Positions 35,110 through 45,100 of a stretch of DNA of 64,000 bases are shown in pieces. Where the stretch lies: the NCBI GenBank assembly GCA_905221605.1, contig CAJNDS010001391.1, positions 72,501 through 136,500 of the forward strand, written 5' to 3'. How positions within the stretch are numbered: position 1 is the first letter of the stretch; every line of letters starts with the position of its first letter. The notes under the pieces are model-generated. The model was not told where the DNA came from and ran no database searches. It saw only the letters and a list, made by a program, of their open reading frames with translations. The DNA comes from Symbiodinium natans. Lineage: Eukaryota; Sar; Dinophyceae; Suessiales; Symbiodiniaceae. Both the position numbers and the translations under genes were made by a program.

Positions 35110-35836
35110 CCAGTCCTCGACTCATGATCCGGGCTCTTGCGCAGGAGTCAACACAGGAACTTGCTCGTCTGCCTCTAGAAGATGCCCCGCTACAGCGATC
35201 ACCGCTCGACATCGCAGAACCATGGGCGACCTTTAAAACGCATCGGCTGATCATTGCTCTTCCTCCGCCTTGCGCTGGACCATCCCAAACCCTTAACTGG
35301 GCCCTAACAGTGTTCTAACCGACGGATTCTGCGAGACCCTTGCAGAACACCAGCACAAGCTGGTGACTCGCTATAACCCAGGCATACCCAGGCCCTCCAA
35401 AGTCTCCTTGAAGACTTGCCCGAGCGCCCAGTCACTGTTGGGGTCCTCACGAGCACAAAGCTACATCAAAACATTCTCAGCTGCTGAACCTGGCAGGCAC
35501 TGAAAGAACCGAAGCCACTTTCCAAGCATCTGCCGACTGCCAAATAACGAACGGGGGAACATTCAAAAAGCAAGTACTCACCGAACACGAGGAACAACTC
35601 ACCAGTCGCTCTATCCGGCTCATTCTACGCAGCAGCTCATTCTACAGTTTATGTGGCCGCGCAGGCTTTGCCTTGGTACACCCATGAAACAAGAAGCAGC
35701 CGTCCAGAACTTCCCTGAGCCCGCTTTTGTCTGTTGGTTCTGTGTCGCTTTTTGTGTGTCTGTCGCTGAGGTCTATCTGGGTCCCGTTACGTAACATTCA
35801 TTCACAAAATTTGTACATGTTTGTACACACAACACA

Positions 35837-35870
<34 letters not shown>

Positions 35871-36235
35871 CATACATACATATAACCAACATACATGCTG
35901 ACCGCCCCCTCCCCCAGCCGTTGTCTTGCTTCTGCAATGTCGGACAGAGAAGATTTTCGTGTACATTTTAGCATATGACTTGAAGGTCCAATGATGTAGG
36001 GTTTGTTACCCCAGAGTCTTCTCCATGAATCTATGTCGAATCTCCGATACTGATGTTCTTTAGTTTAGGTTTCAGTAGGTCAATGGTGCCGTTTGTGGTC
36101 AGATAATGCTTTCTCGAAACATGCAAGTGCGTTTACCTAGCTTTGCACATATTCATGAAAATATTCATTGCGTGTTCATTATCATTGCTAGAACACTGAC
36201 TAGATAGCTCAGTATTCAAGCCCCTGCTTCTGAGG
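35110..36235. other. no supported gene
   Basis: No coding-like stretch. An AC run (35830-35858) is followed by GCGCGCGCATACATACATA. The part after 35900 is AT-richer. Confidence 0.5.
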
Positions 36236-36299
36236 GCGGCGCGGGAACAAGACCACAAACAAAGGGTGCAGACACTACAACATGATGCTCGGGATCAGG

Positions 36300-36819
36300 T
36301 GTTGACATTGTCTTCCGACCGGCAGAAGAGTGCAGGCTCAAGATGTCTCGTGGACCAAACCCTACGAAGCCGCAGCAGCTGAAAGACTGAAGGACCATAT
36401 CGGCTGGAAATGCGGCCGTGAAGAATGGAGCCTGGCCAATGCTGTGCGAGTTTTCAGCTCGCACATTCTTGGACGGGGTACTGTCTGGCAATTCTGCGAA
36501 CACATCGTTGAAGCATGCCCGAACGAATGCCGTGGAACCTTCGACGAAGGCACTGTTGGATTTGGCTATGGGACAACTTGGTCAGAGACTGGGATCATCT
36601 GCAGGCAAATTTGCGGAGGTCGGACAGCACAAGCAGAAACACCTTCAAGATTGGAGCTCCATGGTCGAGAAACGGGAGATGAACACAGCCAACACAACTG
36701 GCGACACCACCACGGGCACCAGCGAATACTTCAGATGGCTTGGACCTATATTTCAAGCGATGATTTTATGGATGGGCATGGGAGAATATTACGAGATTGG
36801 AGATGCAAGAGCAAGCTGA
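36300..36819 (+). pseudogene. interrupted plus-strand coding-like ORF
   Basis: A plus frame starts VDIVFRPAEECRLKMSRGPN, hits a TGA after QQLKD at about 36388-36390, and then runs open to TGA at 36817-36819. The downstream part reads like protein (LCEFSARTFLDGVLSGNSAN, KALLDLAMGQLGQRLG, EYFRWLGPIFQAMILWMG). It is the only sizeable plus-strand stretch that looks coding, opposite to all recognised genes. No family is recognised; a decayed mobile-element or retroposed gene is possible. Confidence is low because a second plus frame is also open. Confidence 0.35.
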
Positions 36820-37334
36820 TGCAAACTAGAATCACATCTTTCATCATTGTCACAGTGCACGACTTGGCTCGAACCAGCCTGATGCACCGATTCCACTTCT
36901 TCTTTGGCTCATAGCTGCATCAGGACGAGGCAAGCATATTCTTTTCATGAGAACCCATCCCTATCCCATCCCTGTCTTGTGAAGGCGCATGAGTTCCTTG
37001 ACTTTTCCTGGTTTGTTGCTATGCCCGCGTGGGGCTCTCTGCCGTGGAGGCTGAAGACAACCCAAACGGCAAACACAAAGCAAGGAAACACAGAGTGATG
37101 CTGTAGCTGTACGAGTAGGCCGTGACAGGCAGCAGTTTGAATGGTCCACAATTGCGCGCAGTCTCAGTAGTCTCTGAAATGTCGTGAAGGAACTACCAGT
37201 GACCGGTCAACAGCCCTCGGCTCTCCAGCTGCAGGACCCAGACGCAAGTGCCACGCTGAACCTGAGATCCAAAAGGAGACACCCGCGATCTGCATGTTCA
37301 AGGCATGTTACCGCATTGACTCTGCATATCTCTG

Positions 37335-38310
37335 CATGTTCTGCCGCGATGAGCAGAGTAAAGGTTCTGGGCCCACGGCCGCCAGCGTGCCCCCCTCCAA
37401 TGCCTCGAGTCTGGAAATCTCTCTCCGCTCCAGGAAACGTACACACTTTGCTCGTGCGTTTCCCTCACTGCTCTACAGCGGTTTCTTTGTGACTCTAACT
37501 GCTGTGGAAAAATGCTCTGCTATGCTCTGCATGTCCGTGCTCTCTCAGCTCTCTCTCAGCGGCCTCCCACTGGCGGTCCGCCTGGAAGAGGCCGGTGGAC
37601 ACCGGCGCCCGGCTCGGCGCGCTGGGCACTGAGCGCGAAGGTGCCGAGGGCGCTGAGGGAGCGAAGGTGTCCGGCGGCTCGCCAGGCAACGAGGCCTCAC
37701 CAAACTTCTCCAAACAAAACATTCCGTAACATTCCCCTGTTTAAAAAGTTCAGAAAACCTGCCCCCCAAACAAAGCACGAGCCGACGAAAAACAACCTCG
37801 GGAGTCCAAGCTCTTTTCGCGCGGGGGGGGCGACAGCGGCACGATTCCAACTATTCGGAGTGTCACAGACTTCAAACTACTCACACGGCCTGGGGTGCGG
37901 CCGCAGCGGGCGTGCTGCGCAGCGTCGGCGTGCCCTCGGGCTCCTGGGGCTCCACGTCGCCCTCCGGCTCCTCAAGTCCTGCTCGCGCATGCACTCGCTC
38001 GCTCCCTGACGTCTCCCTCCCTGAGCGTCTCCTCTCTGGAGTCCGTGCTCTCTCACTTTCGGCCCCCCCCCCCCCCCCCCCCAACACCCCACCCCATCCT
38101 TTACCACGCGCCGCAAGGTCCGTGCTGCTTGAAGACCTCGTGCAGGACGTCAAGCTTTGGTCCAGGCCTCTCGGTTCACAGGCGGAAAAGTCCCCGCACC
38201 TTCACCCCGCCGTAACTAGATCCGCCACGCACATCCGCACCCGTGCATCACCACGCATCACACGGGGGGCCTTCGTCTTTGGAGTCGGGCCACGCGTCTC
38301 GAATTTCTGG
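37335..38310 (-). CDS. unidentified gene, candidate exons
   Basis: Minus-strand pieces: 38255-38305 (IRDAWPDSKDEGPPCDA), 38108-38172 (PKLDVLHEVFKQHGPCGA), 37885-38010 (ARAGLEEPEGDVEPQEPEG, then TPTLRSTPAAAAPQA), 37560-37715 (PPDTFAPSAPSAPSRSVPSA, then TGLFQADRQWEAAERELREH) and 37340-37445 (LERREISRLEALEGGTLAAV). GC3 is high and composition is that of an acidic, Pro/Ala-rich disordered protein with short helices. Phases were not verified and no domain is recognised. Confidence 0.45.
38068..38083. repeat. poly-C run
   Basis: C run of about 16-18 on the plus strand in a presumed intron. Confidence 0.9.
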
Positions 38311-38457
38311 CGCCTGCATGCAGGCGTTCCGAGCCGCAGTGAGAGTGGATGTGCACAGTGTACAGGGGTTACATGAAAAGTGTACAGTGCTTAGGCTATC
38401 GGCTTTGCAAGTCACATTGAGTTATCTACATTGAGTCACCCGTCACCCCGTCACCCG

Positions 38458-38830
38458 TCACCTGCCTCGGCCTCGGCTTCGGGCTCGTGAAAGCTTCGGA
38501 GCCGCTGCTTCGTCGCGCGCTGCGACGGCTGCTGCGGGGACGGCTGCGGCTGCCGGCTTAAGGGGGGGCTGGGCTGCGGCGCGGGCTGCGGCGCGGGCCG
38601 CGGCGCGGGCTGCGGGGGCGCCGGCTGCTGGGGCTGCGGGTAACCGCGCTGAGGGGAGGCTTGCTGGGCCTCGGCCTTGGGTGCCTCGGCTTCCTCGGCC
38701 TTGCTCTTGGCCCCTGTGGCCCCCTTGGCCCCTGCCCCACCTTCTTTGGGCTTGGCCGATTCTTTGGCCCCTTCCTTGGCTTTGGTCCCTGGCTGCCCCT
38801 TGGCTGGCTCGCCAGGCTCCTTTCAAGAGA
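38458..38830 (-). CDS. long low-complexity exon (Pro/Gln/Ala/Lys/Glu)
   Basis: A minus frame lacking any ATG is open for about 370 bp: it starts EPGEPAKGQPGTKAKEGAKE, passes AKSKAEEAEAPKAEAQQASP and PQPQQPAPPQPAPRPAPQPA, and ends LRSFHEPEAEAEAG at a GT donor (GAGGCAG|GTGACG). Upstream sequence ends in a CTCTTGAAAGG-type context near 38830. The product is intrinsically disordered. It lies upstream of the 38.3-37.3 kb exons on the same strand and may be the same gene. Confidence 0.55.
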
Positions 38831-38999
38831 TGCCAAGAGAATGCAAACCCCCCGCAACACTCCCCTCCACAACTCCCTCCAGCTGTCCCTCCGTTCAAGG
38901 TCTCTTTTTTCTTGCAGAAAGAAAAGCTGAAGAGCACGTGTCTTATCAAACCGCTTCTCCCACACGCTCGCCCCGACGCGTCCTTGGCCTCGCTGGGCT

Positions 39000-39745
39000 C
39001 CTGAGAGCGTTTAAGAGAGAGAGGAGAAGGAACTCTCCAAAAAAGGAAAGGGCACAAAACCCAAGGGCAGCTCTGAGAGACTCACAGATCTCTTGTGTGA
39101 GAGAAAACTGACAGAAAAGGCTTTTCAATTAGAGGAAAACAGCTGAGCGGGAGAGAAGCCTCTTAGAGTCTCTCTTCTCAGCTGAGTGTCTCTCTCCTCT
39201 TTCCGAGTGAGAGCCCTCCGTATGGCCCCCCCAGTGTGTACTGTGTGGTTGAAGCTTCGGGGCATGGGCACCGCACACGGCTGACTTAGAAAACCGTAGC
39301 TCTCTTAAGAGCTCTCTCATCCCCAGCTGCTGTCGTCTGGGGCAGCTCAAGCGTCAAGGGCAGCCAGGGTCCACTGAGGCTCTCACTGGGGGCTCCGCAT
39401 GCTCGTTCACAAGATCCTTCTTGTCTCAGGGCGTGGTCATACACAAGCACCAGAAATCTCTCATCAAGTCAACAAGCGTCAACTAGCATGACAAGCGCGC
39501 AAGCTCGAGGTGGAAGAAGAGGATGGCCCCAACTTACATCTCTATAGGGCACTTCTGAACGGCAAACATCGGCAATACTTTCTTAGCGGTAAACATCGGT
39601 AGGCCATGCAATCCCCTTTCCCCACAACCCCATCTGCTCGGCACTTCCGGGTGATAGGATTTCCTGAGGTGAAGCTACCCCGTCTTGAAGCCACAGACTT
39701 CAAACACGGAGGCGGACTCCAAGTTCCCTCTACAAGTTCTGGCTC
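39000..39745. other. no supported gene
   Basis: Purine-rich GAGA-type stretches at 39010-39200, then non-repetitive sequence without coding-like frames. Confidence 0.45.
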
Positions 39746-39754
39746 CGACTAAGG

Positions 39755-39978
39755 GGGAGGGAGCATACTTTGATGTCCTCGTCGCTGTCCTCCCGCCTTT
39801 CCTTGCAGAGTGCAGACAGAAGGGAAACAACAAAAAGCAGGCGCACCTTTCGCGCAGAGGGGCCCTCCCCCGATGACCCCGAATGACTCCAAAAACTCCG
39901 CGGCTCCTGGGGTTTCCGATCTTTTTGTTCTTTTTCCTTCCTCTTCTTCTGCTTCCCCTTCTTCTTCCTGGCCTGCCG
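39755..39978 (-). CDS. candidate Lys-rich exons
   Basis: 39860-39978 reads ARKKKGKQKKRKEKEQKDRK then PQEPRSFWSHSGSSGEGPSA on the minus strand, ending at a GT donor (GCGCAAAG|GTGCGC). 39760-39800 reads ERREDSDEDIK. These resemble a charged nuclear-type segment. They follow the 41.7-40.5 kb exons, so they may be the end of that gene. No domain is recognised. Confidence 0.45.
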
Positions 39979-40236
39979 AGCACGGATGCACTCACGTGTC
40001 TGCTCTCACACTTGTGCTCACGCATGGCGCTGCTGGCTTCCAGCAGCTACACCCCCGGCCGCCCCAGCGCAGGAGAAAAGCTGTCACAGCAGGGATATGG
40101 GCCATGAGGGGGGGGAACGAAGAGGCGAAGGACTCAGAAAGCAAGCTCTGGAGCTCTGGCGCCCCTCCACCCCCGCAGTATGATGCGTACCAGCCGGAGA
40201 GAGCTTCACGGTTGCAAATTTGACATGTCAGCGAGC

Positions 40237-40263
40237 AAGCGCGAGAGAAAGAGAGAAAGAGAG

Positions 40264-40297
<34 letters not shown>

Positions 40298-40331
40298 GAA
40301 GGAAGGAAGGAAGGAAACCAAGAAAGAAAGA
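40237..40331. repeat. (GAAA)n/(GGAA)n microsatellite
   Basis: GAAA and GGAA units on the plus strand, seen directly. Confidence 0.95.
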
Positions 40332-40559
40332 CATAAAGAGTGAATGAATGAACAAAAGTTACTTCTTCACGCTTCCGGACCCTGTGCGCTGCTTACTTTC
40401 ATTGAGGCTCAGATTCCCCCCGCCTCCGTCTCCAACTGCAAGGAGCCGTTCGGGCCAGTCCCGCTCGTAGCCTCGCCACAGAGTTACAGACCCGCTTCTC
40501 ACAAAAACGACTATCTGACTATCTTTATCGCTTATAGCTATCAAAAAAAAAGAAAAAAG

Positions 40560-41760
40560 CTTCCATCTTTGTAATCTCTTCAGAGGGTGCCTCCTCAAAG
40601 TGCTCCAGGAATCGCTCGACGGCACTCTCTGTGACACTGGAGGCGCGGCTGATCGCCTCTCCTGCAGCGTCCGCCCACTTTTAGACGCTTGTCTCGTTCC
40701 CGAGAGGTCCCCCCCGCCCCGCCTATCTTGCACTCGAGAGTTCTCTTCTTTTTGATGTTACATGCTGGGGGAAGGAGTCAGCGCTCTACGCTCCGCGGCC
40801 TTGCCCCAATTGGCTGCCGCTCTTGCCACGCTTCTTTCCGCGGGCGGCCCGCAGAACCTCCTCGAAGCCTCTTCAAGGATTCAATATTAGTGAAGTAACT
40901 TTGCGTAGCTGTGCGAAACTACAGAGAAAGAAAAACGACAGAAGCCCTGGCCACACTTGAAGGAAACGGCGCCTTCTTCGTCGGACTCCTGCGCCTCGTT
41001 GTCGGGGACCTGCCATAGCAGAGGCGCACATTTAAAGAGGCAGGTCTATTTGTCAAGAGCAAAACGTCAAAGTTTGAACTTCATAATTCTCACGAATTCG
41101 AAGGCTTCGAACTTCCAGCGAAGGCCTCGATGGGAACCTCGGAAGGCTCGTCCTCCAAAGGCAACTCTCGGCCAATCCCTGGCTCAGAGGTCTACTTATG
41201 CGTGGTATGGCAGATGGACGTCCTCATCCTCTTCTTCGCTATCCTCCTCGTCCTGGGCCTCCCATCGCTCTTCTGGGCTGCAAAGGTATGCGATGATGCG
41301 ATGGAGAGGCGCCTCCGGCAGCTCGAATCCACCCGACTCCTCCGGCCGCACCTTAGAACGGCGCGGAAAACCACAGAGTGGAGCACAGCGAGTCACCATA
41401 CCGCTTGGGGGAGGAGAGAATCTACAGCGAAGCAAGCTCAAAAAGAAACAGAGTGGCACAAGCGCACCTGGTGCTTCCTTTCCTTCTCCTTCTGCTTCTT
41501 CTTCTGCTTGGCTTTCTTCTTCTTCACCTCGTCATGTGCGCGTGCCCCCGGCTGCCCCCCAACAACGGAAGGATGGAACGCGTGGGGAGAAGCCGAGCAG
41601 ACTCCGCAGAGAGCAGCAGAGAGCCCCCTGGCTGCCTCCTTCAGCTGCTCGGCGTGCAGGTCGTTCAGGAGCTCGGCCTCCGCGGCCGCCGCGGCCTCCA
41701 ACTCCACGCTGCCCGCCTCAGAGAGGAACTGGCTGGAGGCTGCAGAGCTCCCGGATTCCC
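40560..41760 (-). CDS. Lys/Glu-rich coiled-coil exons, possible tail of the USP7-like gene
   Basis: Minus-strand exons: 41635-41755 (SQFLSEAGSVELEAAAAAEA, then ELLNDLHAEQLKEAA), 41469-41528 (VKKKKAKQKKKQKEKERKHQ, acceptor GACGAG and donor CAG|GTGCGC), 41210-41275 (ERWEAQDEEDSEEEDEDVHL), 41085-41160 (ELPLEDEPSEVPIEAFAGSS), 40963-41010 (VPDNEAQESDEEGAVSFK), 40800-40870 (GFEEVLRAARGKKRGKSGSQ) and 40560-40680 (KWADAAGEAISRASSVTESA, then VERFLEHFEEAPSEEITKM). They follow the deubiquitinase catalytic exons by about 400 bp on the same strand with no stop found between, so one gene is plausible. The last piece looks like a small helical domain I do not recognise. Confidence 0.55.
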
Positions 41761-42129
41761 TTAAAACAAAACTGTTTAAGTAAGTAGACCCCTCAAAAGG
41801 GAAGCAACCCTATCTATAGCGGGGCCTGCATGTGCTCACCGCGCTGGAGAGGCATCTGCAGTTCTGGGCAGAGTTTCGGCAGCTTCGGTTCTCGGAGAAG
41901 CTGACCGAGCTCGCTGTCCTCTTTGTGACTGTGGACGTATACATACACCGTATACCGGAGGTCCACTCCTACATACTCCTACTTCAATGAGGGCATATAG
42001 ACAGTAGAGTCTGACATACTCTCCACTGGGTCACGACGGAACCCTGGCAATTTTTTAGAATTTGCTTGCTCTTGTCTCGAGCATCGCAGAGAGCAGTACA
42101 GCAACATGTGGAAACATGTTGTGAACAAC

Positions 42130-45100
42130 AGGCATCATTGGCATCTCCTTGAGGTAGAGCAGCATGGAGGCCCTCGACTCACGCGGCCGCTTGAGCACCG
42201 CAGAGGGGCCGTAGAGGTAGTTCACGCAGAGCCACTCCTCCCCGCCAAAGGAGGCGTCCACGGCAGTGGCATTCGAGACGCCACAGACCGCCGCGCCGGC
42301 CTCCCGGTCATCGAAGCGATACCACTGTCCCCGGTCACCTCAAGAAGTGTTCTCGTGAGAACATGATGGACATGAGTTCAACAACATTGAACCTTTCATC
42401 GGCTTCTGCAACCCCACCTTCCATCTCGGGCCGGATGTAGGATAAGTAGTGGTCGTCACACTCCACCATGATGGCATACAGGTGGTAGAGGGCCCCGCCC
42501 TCGGCGTACCTTGGACGCGCCATCCAAAAGACTCAGAAATCTGGATGGCTGAACTTCAGCTCACAAAAGTCGCGACTCTTCCTCCAGGGCACTTGCTCAA
42601 GTCGATCTGGCGCGGAAAGCGCAAGAAGGTCTCCGTGAGACCCGAGAGACCCGTGCAGCAATCGTAGTCGCCCCGCTTCAGGTACCACTGCAGGACCGAT
42701 GGCCTAAAGCACTCAGTCGCCTCTCTACTCTACGCGGTCAAACTTGATCCCCAAATCATGCAAAAGTGCAAAAAAGCGCCAAACGCCTTTGTACGAGCTT
42801 TGAAGGCCCAGCCACGTGCGCCGGAACTTTCGTGTCGTGCGCACTCGAAGTCCAGAACCGTCCTCGATGATTTTAGGCGAGAAGTACTGGTCCAAGGTCT
42901 CTTCCAAGGTGGCGAAGCCTCGGACCACCTAGCAGAAAGGGCCCCAGGCAGGCGGCAGACTTAAGCTGCAAGGGATTTTTCACTCTCTCGGCTGTCTCTG
43001 GCTCTGGCTCTCGACAAAAAATCCTCTGCTCTGCTCTTGGGGCCCCGTCCAGGGTGAAGCAGGGCCCGGTGTGCACGCAGGCATCCGAGAAGTCGCCCTC
43101 CAGGGCCTGGGCCGCCCACTCCACCTGAAGCTGCAGATGCTGCAAAAAGACCTAACAGAGATAGAGGGAGAGAGAGAGGGAGACAGAGAGAGAGAGAGAG
43201 AGCTCCCTCCAATCTCTCTGTCTCTTTGACAAAGGAAGGAGAAGAAATCGGCCTCTTTCAGGCGCGATTGACCCGTTTGTCTATGACTTCTGCAACTCTA
43301 TGACTTCCGATATGTGGGTCCACACATCTGACGGGTAGCGTTGGGCAACGACCAACTCCAACCCTTAACCCAAAAAAAGCATCCCTTGTGCCTCTGACCC
43401 CCCCCCCCCCCTCCCCACTTCCTTTCCACTGGAGCGTGTGGTTTGTGGTTTATGGTGATTAGGGTGAGTTCAGAAAAGAAGAGGTGTCGTGTCACTCTGC
43501 TAAGGCAGTTGGAAGTTGGACATTGGCATGGCTTCCTTCCCGGGCCGAACCTCCCCCCAGCCTCGAAGGTGAACATGTCCTGGATGGACTGCCAAAGCGT
43601 CTTGTTCTCTGCGGGCACCTCAACCACGCGTGGTAGCGCCTCGGCAGAGGAATTGTCCAAGAAAAGCTCGAACAAGCGATGATTGTCAATTCAAATATCA
43701 TGGTGTACTTATCATATTCATCGTCGGACATCTCTCAAAAGCCTCGCCTTCGCCGCCTTGCCGCCCTTGGCCTTGGCTGCGGCCGCCTTCACCGCGGCCT
43801 CTTCGGCCTCCGCAAAGTCTGCAAAAAATCTGTGAAGAAGAAGAGCGAAACAGGAACAGCGAAGAGGAAGCCAACCCAGGCAACCGCACGGCCGAGAGAA
43901 GGAAGAGAGGCACTGGCCCAGGACCACTCGCCAAGATCTAACTAGAGTAGTGCGAAGTGCGAGTCTGCAGAGATACGCAACCAAAAAAAGAAAATGTACA
44001 CCACAAGCCACAAGCCACTTAAGGTCACAATGTGTGGTCTCCTTGAGCATCTCTGCCGTGGGCATGAGCTCGGACTCCAGACACGAGAAAACCTCCTGGC
44101 AGAAGACGTCTGGATCTGCCTGCCGCGGCCACCAAATTGAGAGACACCTCTTAGAAGCATGTGGATAGGGAGAGAGGTATGTGGAGAGAGCGAGAGCGAG
44201 CGAGAGAGAGAGAGAGAGAGCGAGATCTTACAAAAAAAGCCTGGAGAATAGCAACAAGTAACAAAAGAAGAGGCGCTGCCCCGGTGCCTTGCAGACCTTG
44301 CCCCAGCCCTTCCGACCAAAGGCCGCGCAGAGCACCGAGCAGGAGGCCGGAAGCGTCCGGTGCTGAGCAGAAGGAATGTAACATGGAGGGGAACTTGGGA
44401 ATGAATGTGGGAATTCGTGGAAAAATATGCGAAAAAGAGATGCAGTTTTCTTATAAGCTGCAGAAAGACATGCGAGGCCCGTGGGCCTGCAGCCGCACAA
44501 AGATCTCTCGCAAGGCCGGCAGAACCTTGCCCAGCGGCATTGCCACAAAGAAGCAAGAGCAAAAACAAATGGAGCGTGGACTCTTGGGGTGTGCTGAAAA
44601 ACGATGCTTGCGGCCAGGAAACACGGGACTTTTTTGTGGACAGCTGGCAGGGGTTGGAGGCGCTGTAGATTGCCTCAGCATGAAGACAGGACTGACAGGA
44701 CTGACAGGACGCCAGAGACGCGAGACTGCAGTCAAAAGATGCAGGGACCCTGGCAGAGCGGAAGTACCCCAGGTGGTACCAAATCTGCACGAGGCTGTTC
44801 AAGAACTGCGGCGCCCGCCTCAAAATGCCGCGACTTCGAACATGTCTTCGGACACGTTGGTTCGGATGCCGGTCTTTTAAGAGGTAAATGTTGCATCACA
44901 TCCGCCCAGGCCTCGGGCCGAAGGTGTTTCGGTTGTGAGAACCGGCACCCCCCTAAGCCCCGAGCCCCCCCCCTCTTTTTGCCTTTGCCTGGAATGGGTG
45001 CCCCCCCGTAGGCGCCCCCTTTGCCTTTTGCTTGGGGCCCCGTGGCTCAACTGGTGTGAGCAGTAGGTGACGAATCCTGTCCAAGCCGAACCGAACCTTG

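Noticed and set aside
40957-41787. Plus-strand ORF of 276 codons (and a 217-codon one in another frame)
   Set aside because: It is antisense to minus exons with clear Lys/Glu composition and splice sites; the plus products are Ser/Arg/Phe-rich shadows.
43942-44823. Minus-strand 293-codon ORF taken as a single gene
   Set aside because: Only its first part (the FLNSLVQ exon) is coding; the rest runs through introns, with true exons in other frames.
44161-44880. Plus-strand ORF of 239 codons
   Set aside because: It lies opposite USP7-like exons and begins in a GA repeat; no motif.
44898-44935. GLGGCDATF reading as a USP Cys box
   Set aside because: The Cys and Gly are out of place and no donor fits in phase to FLNSLVQ; more likely intron sequence.
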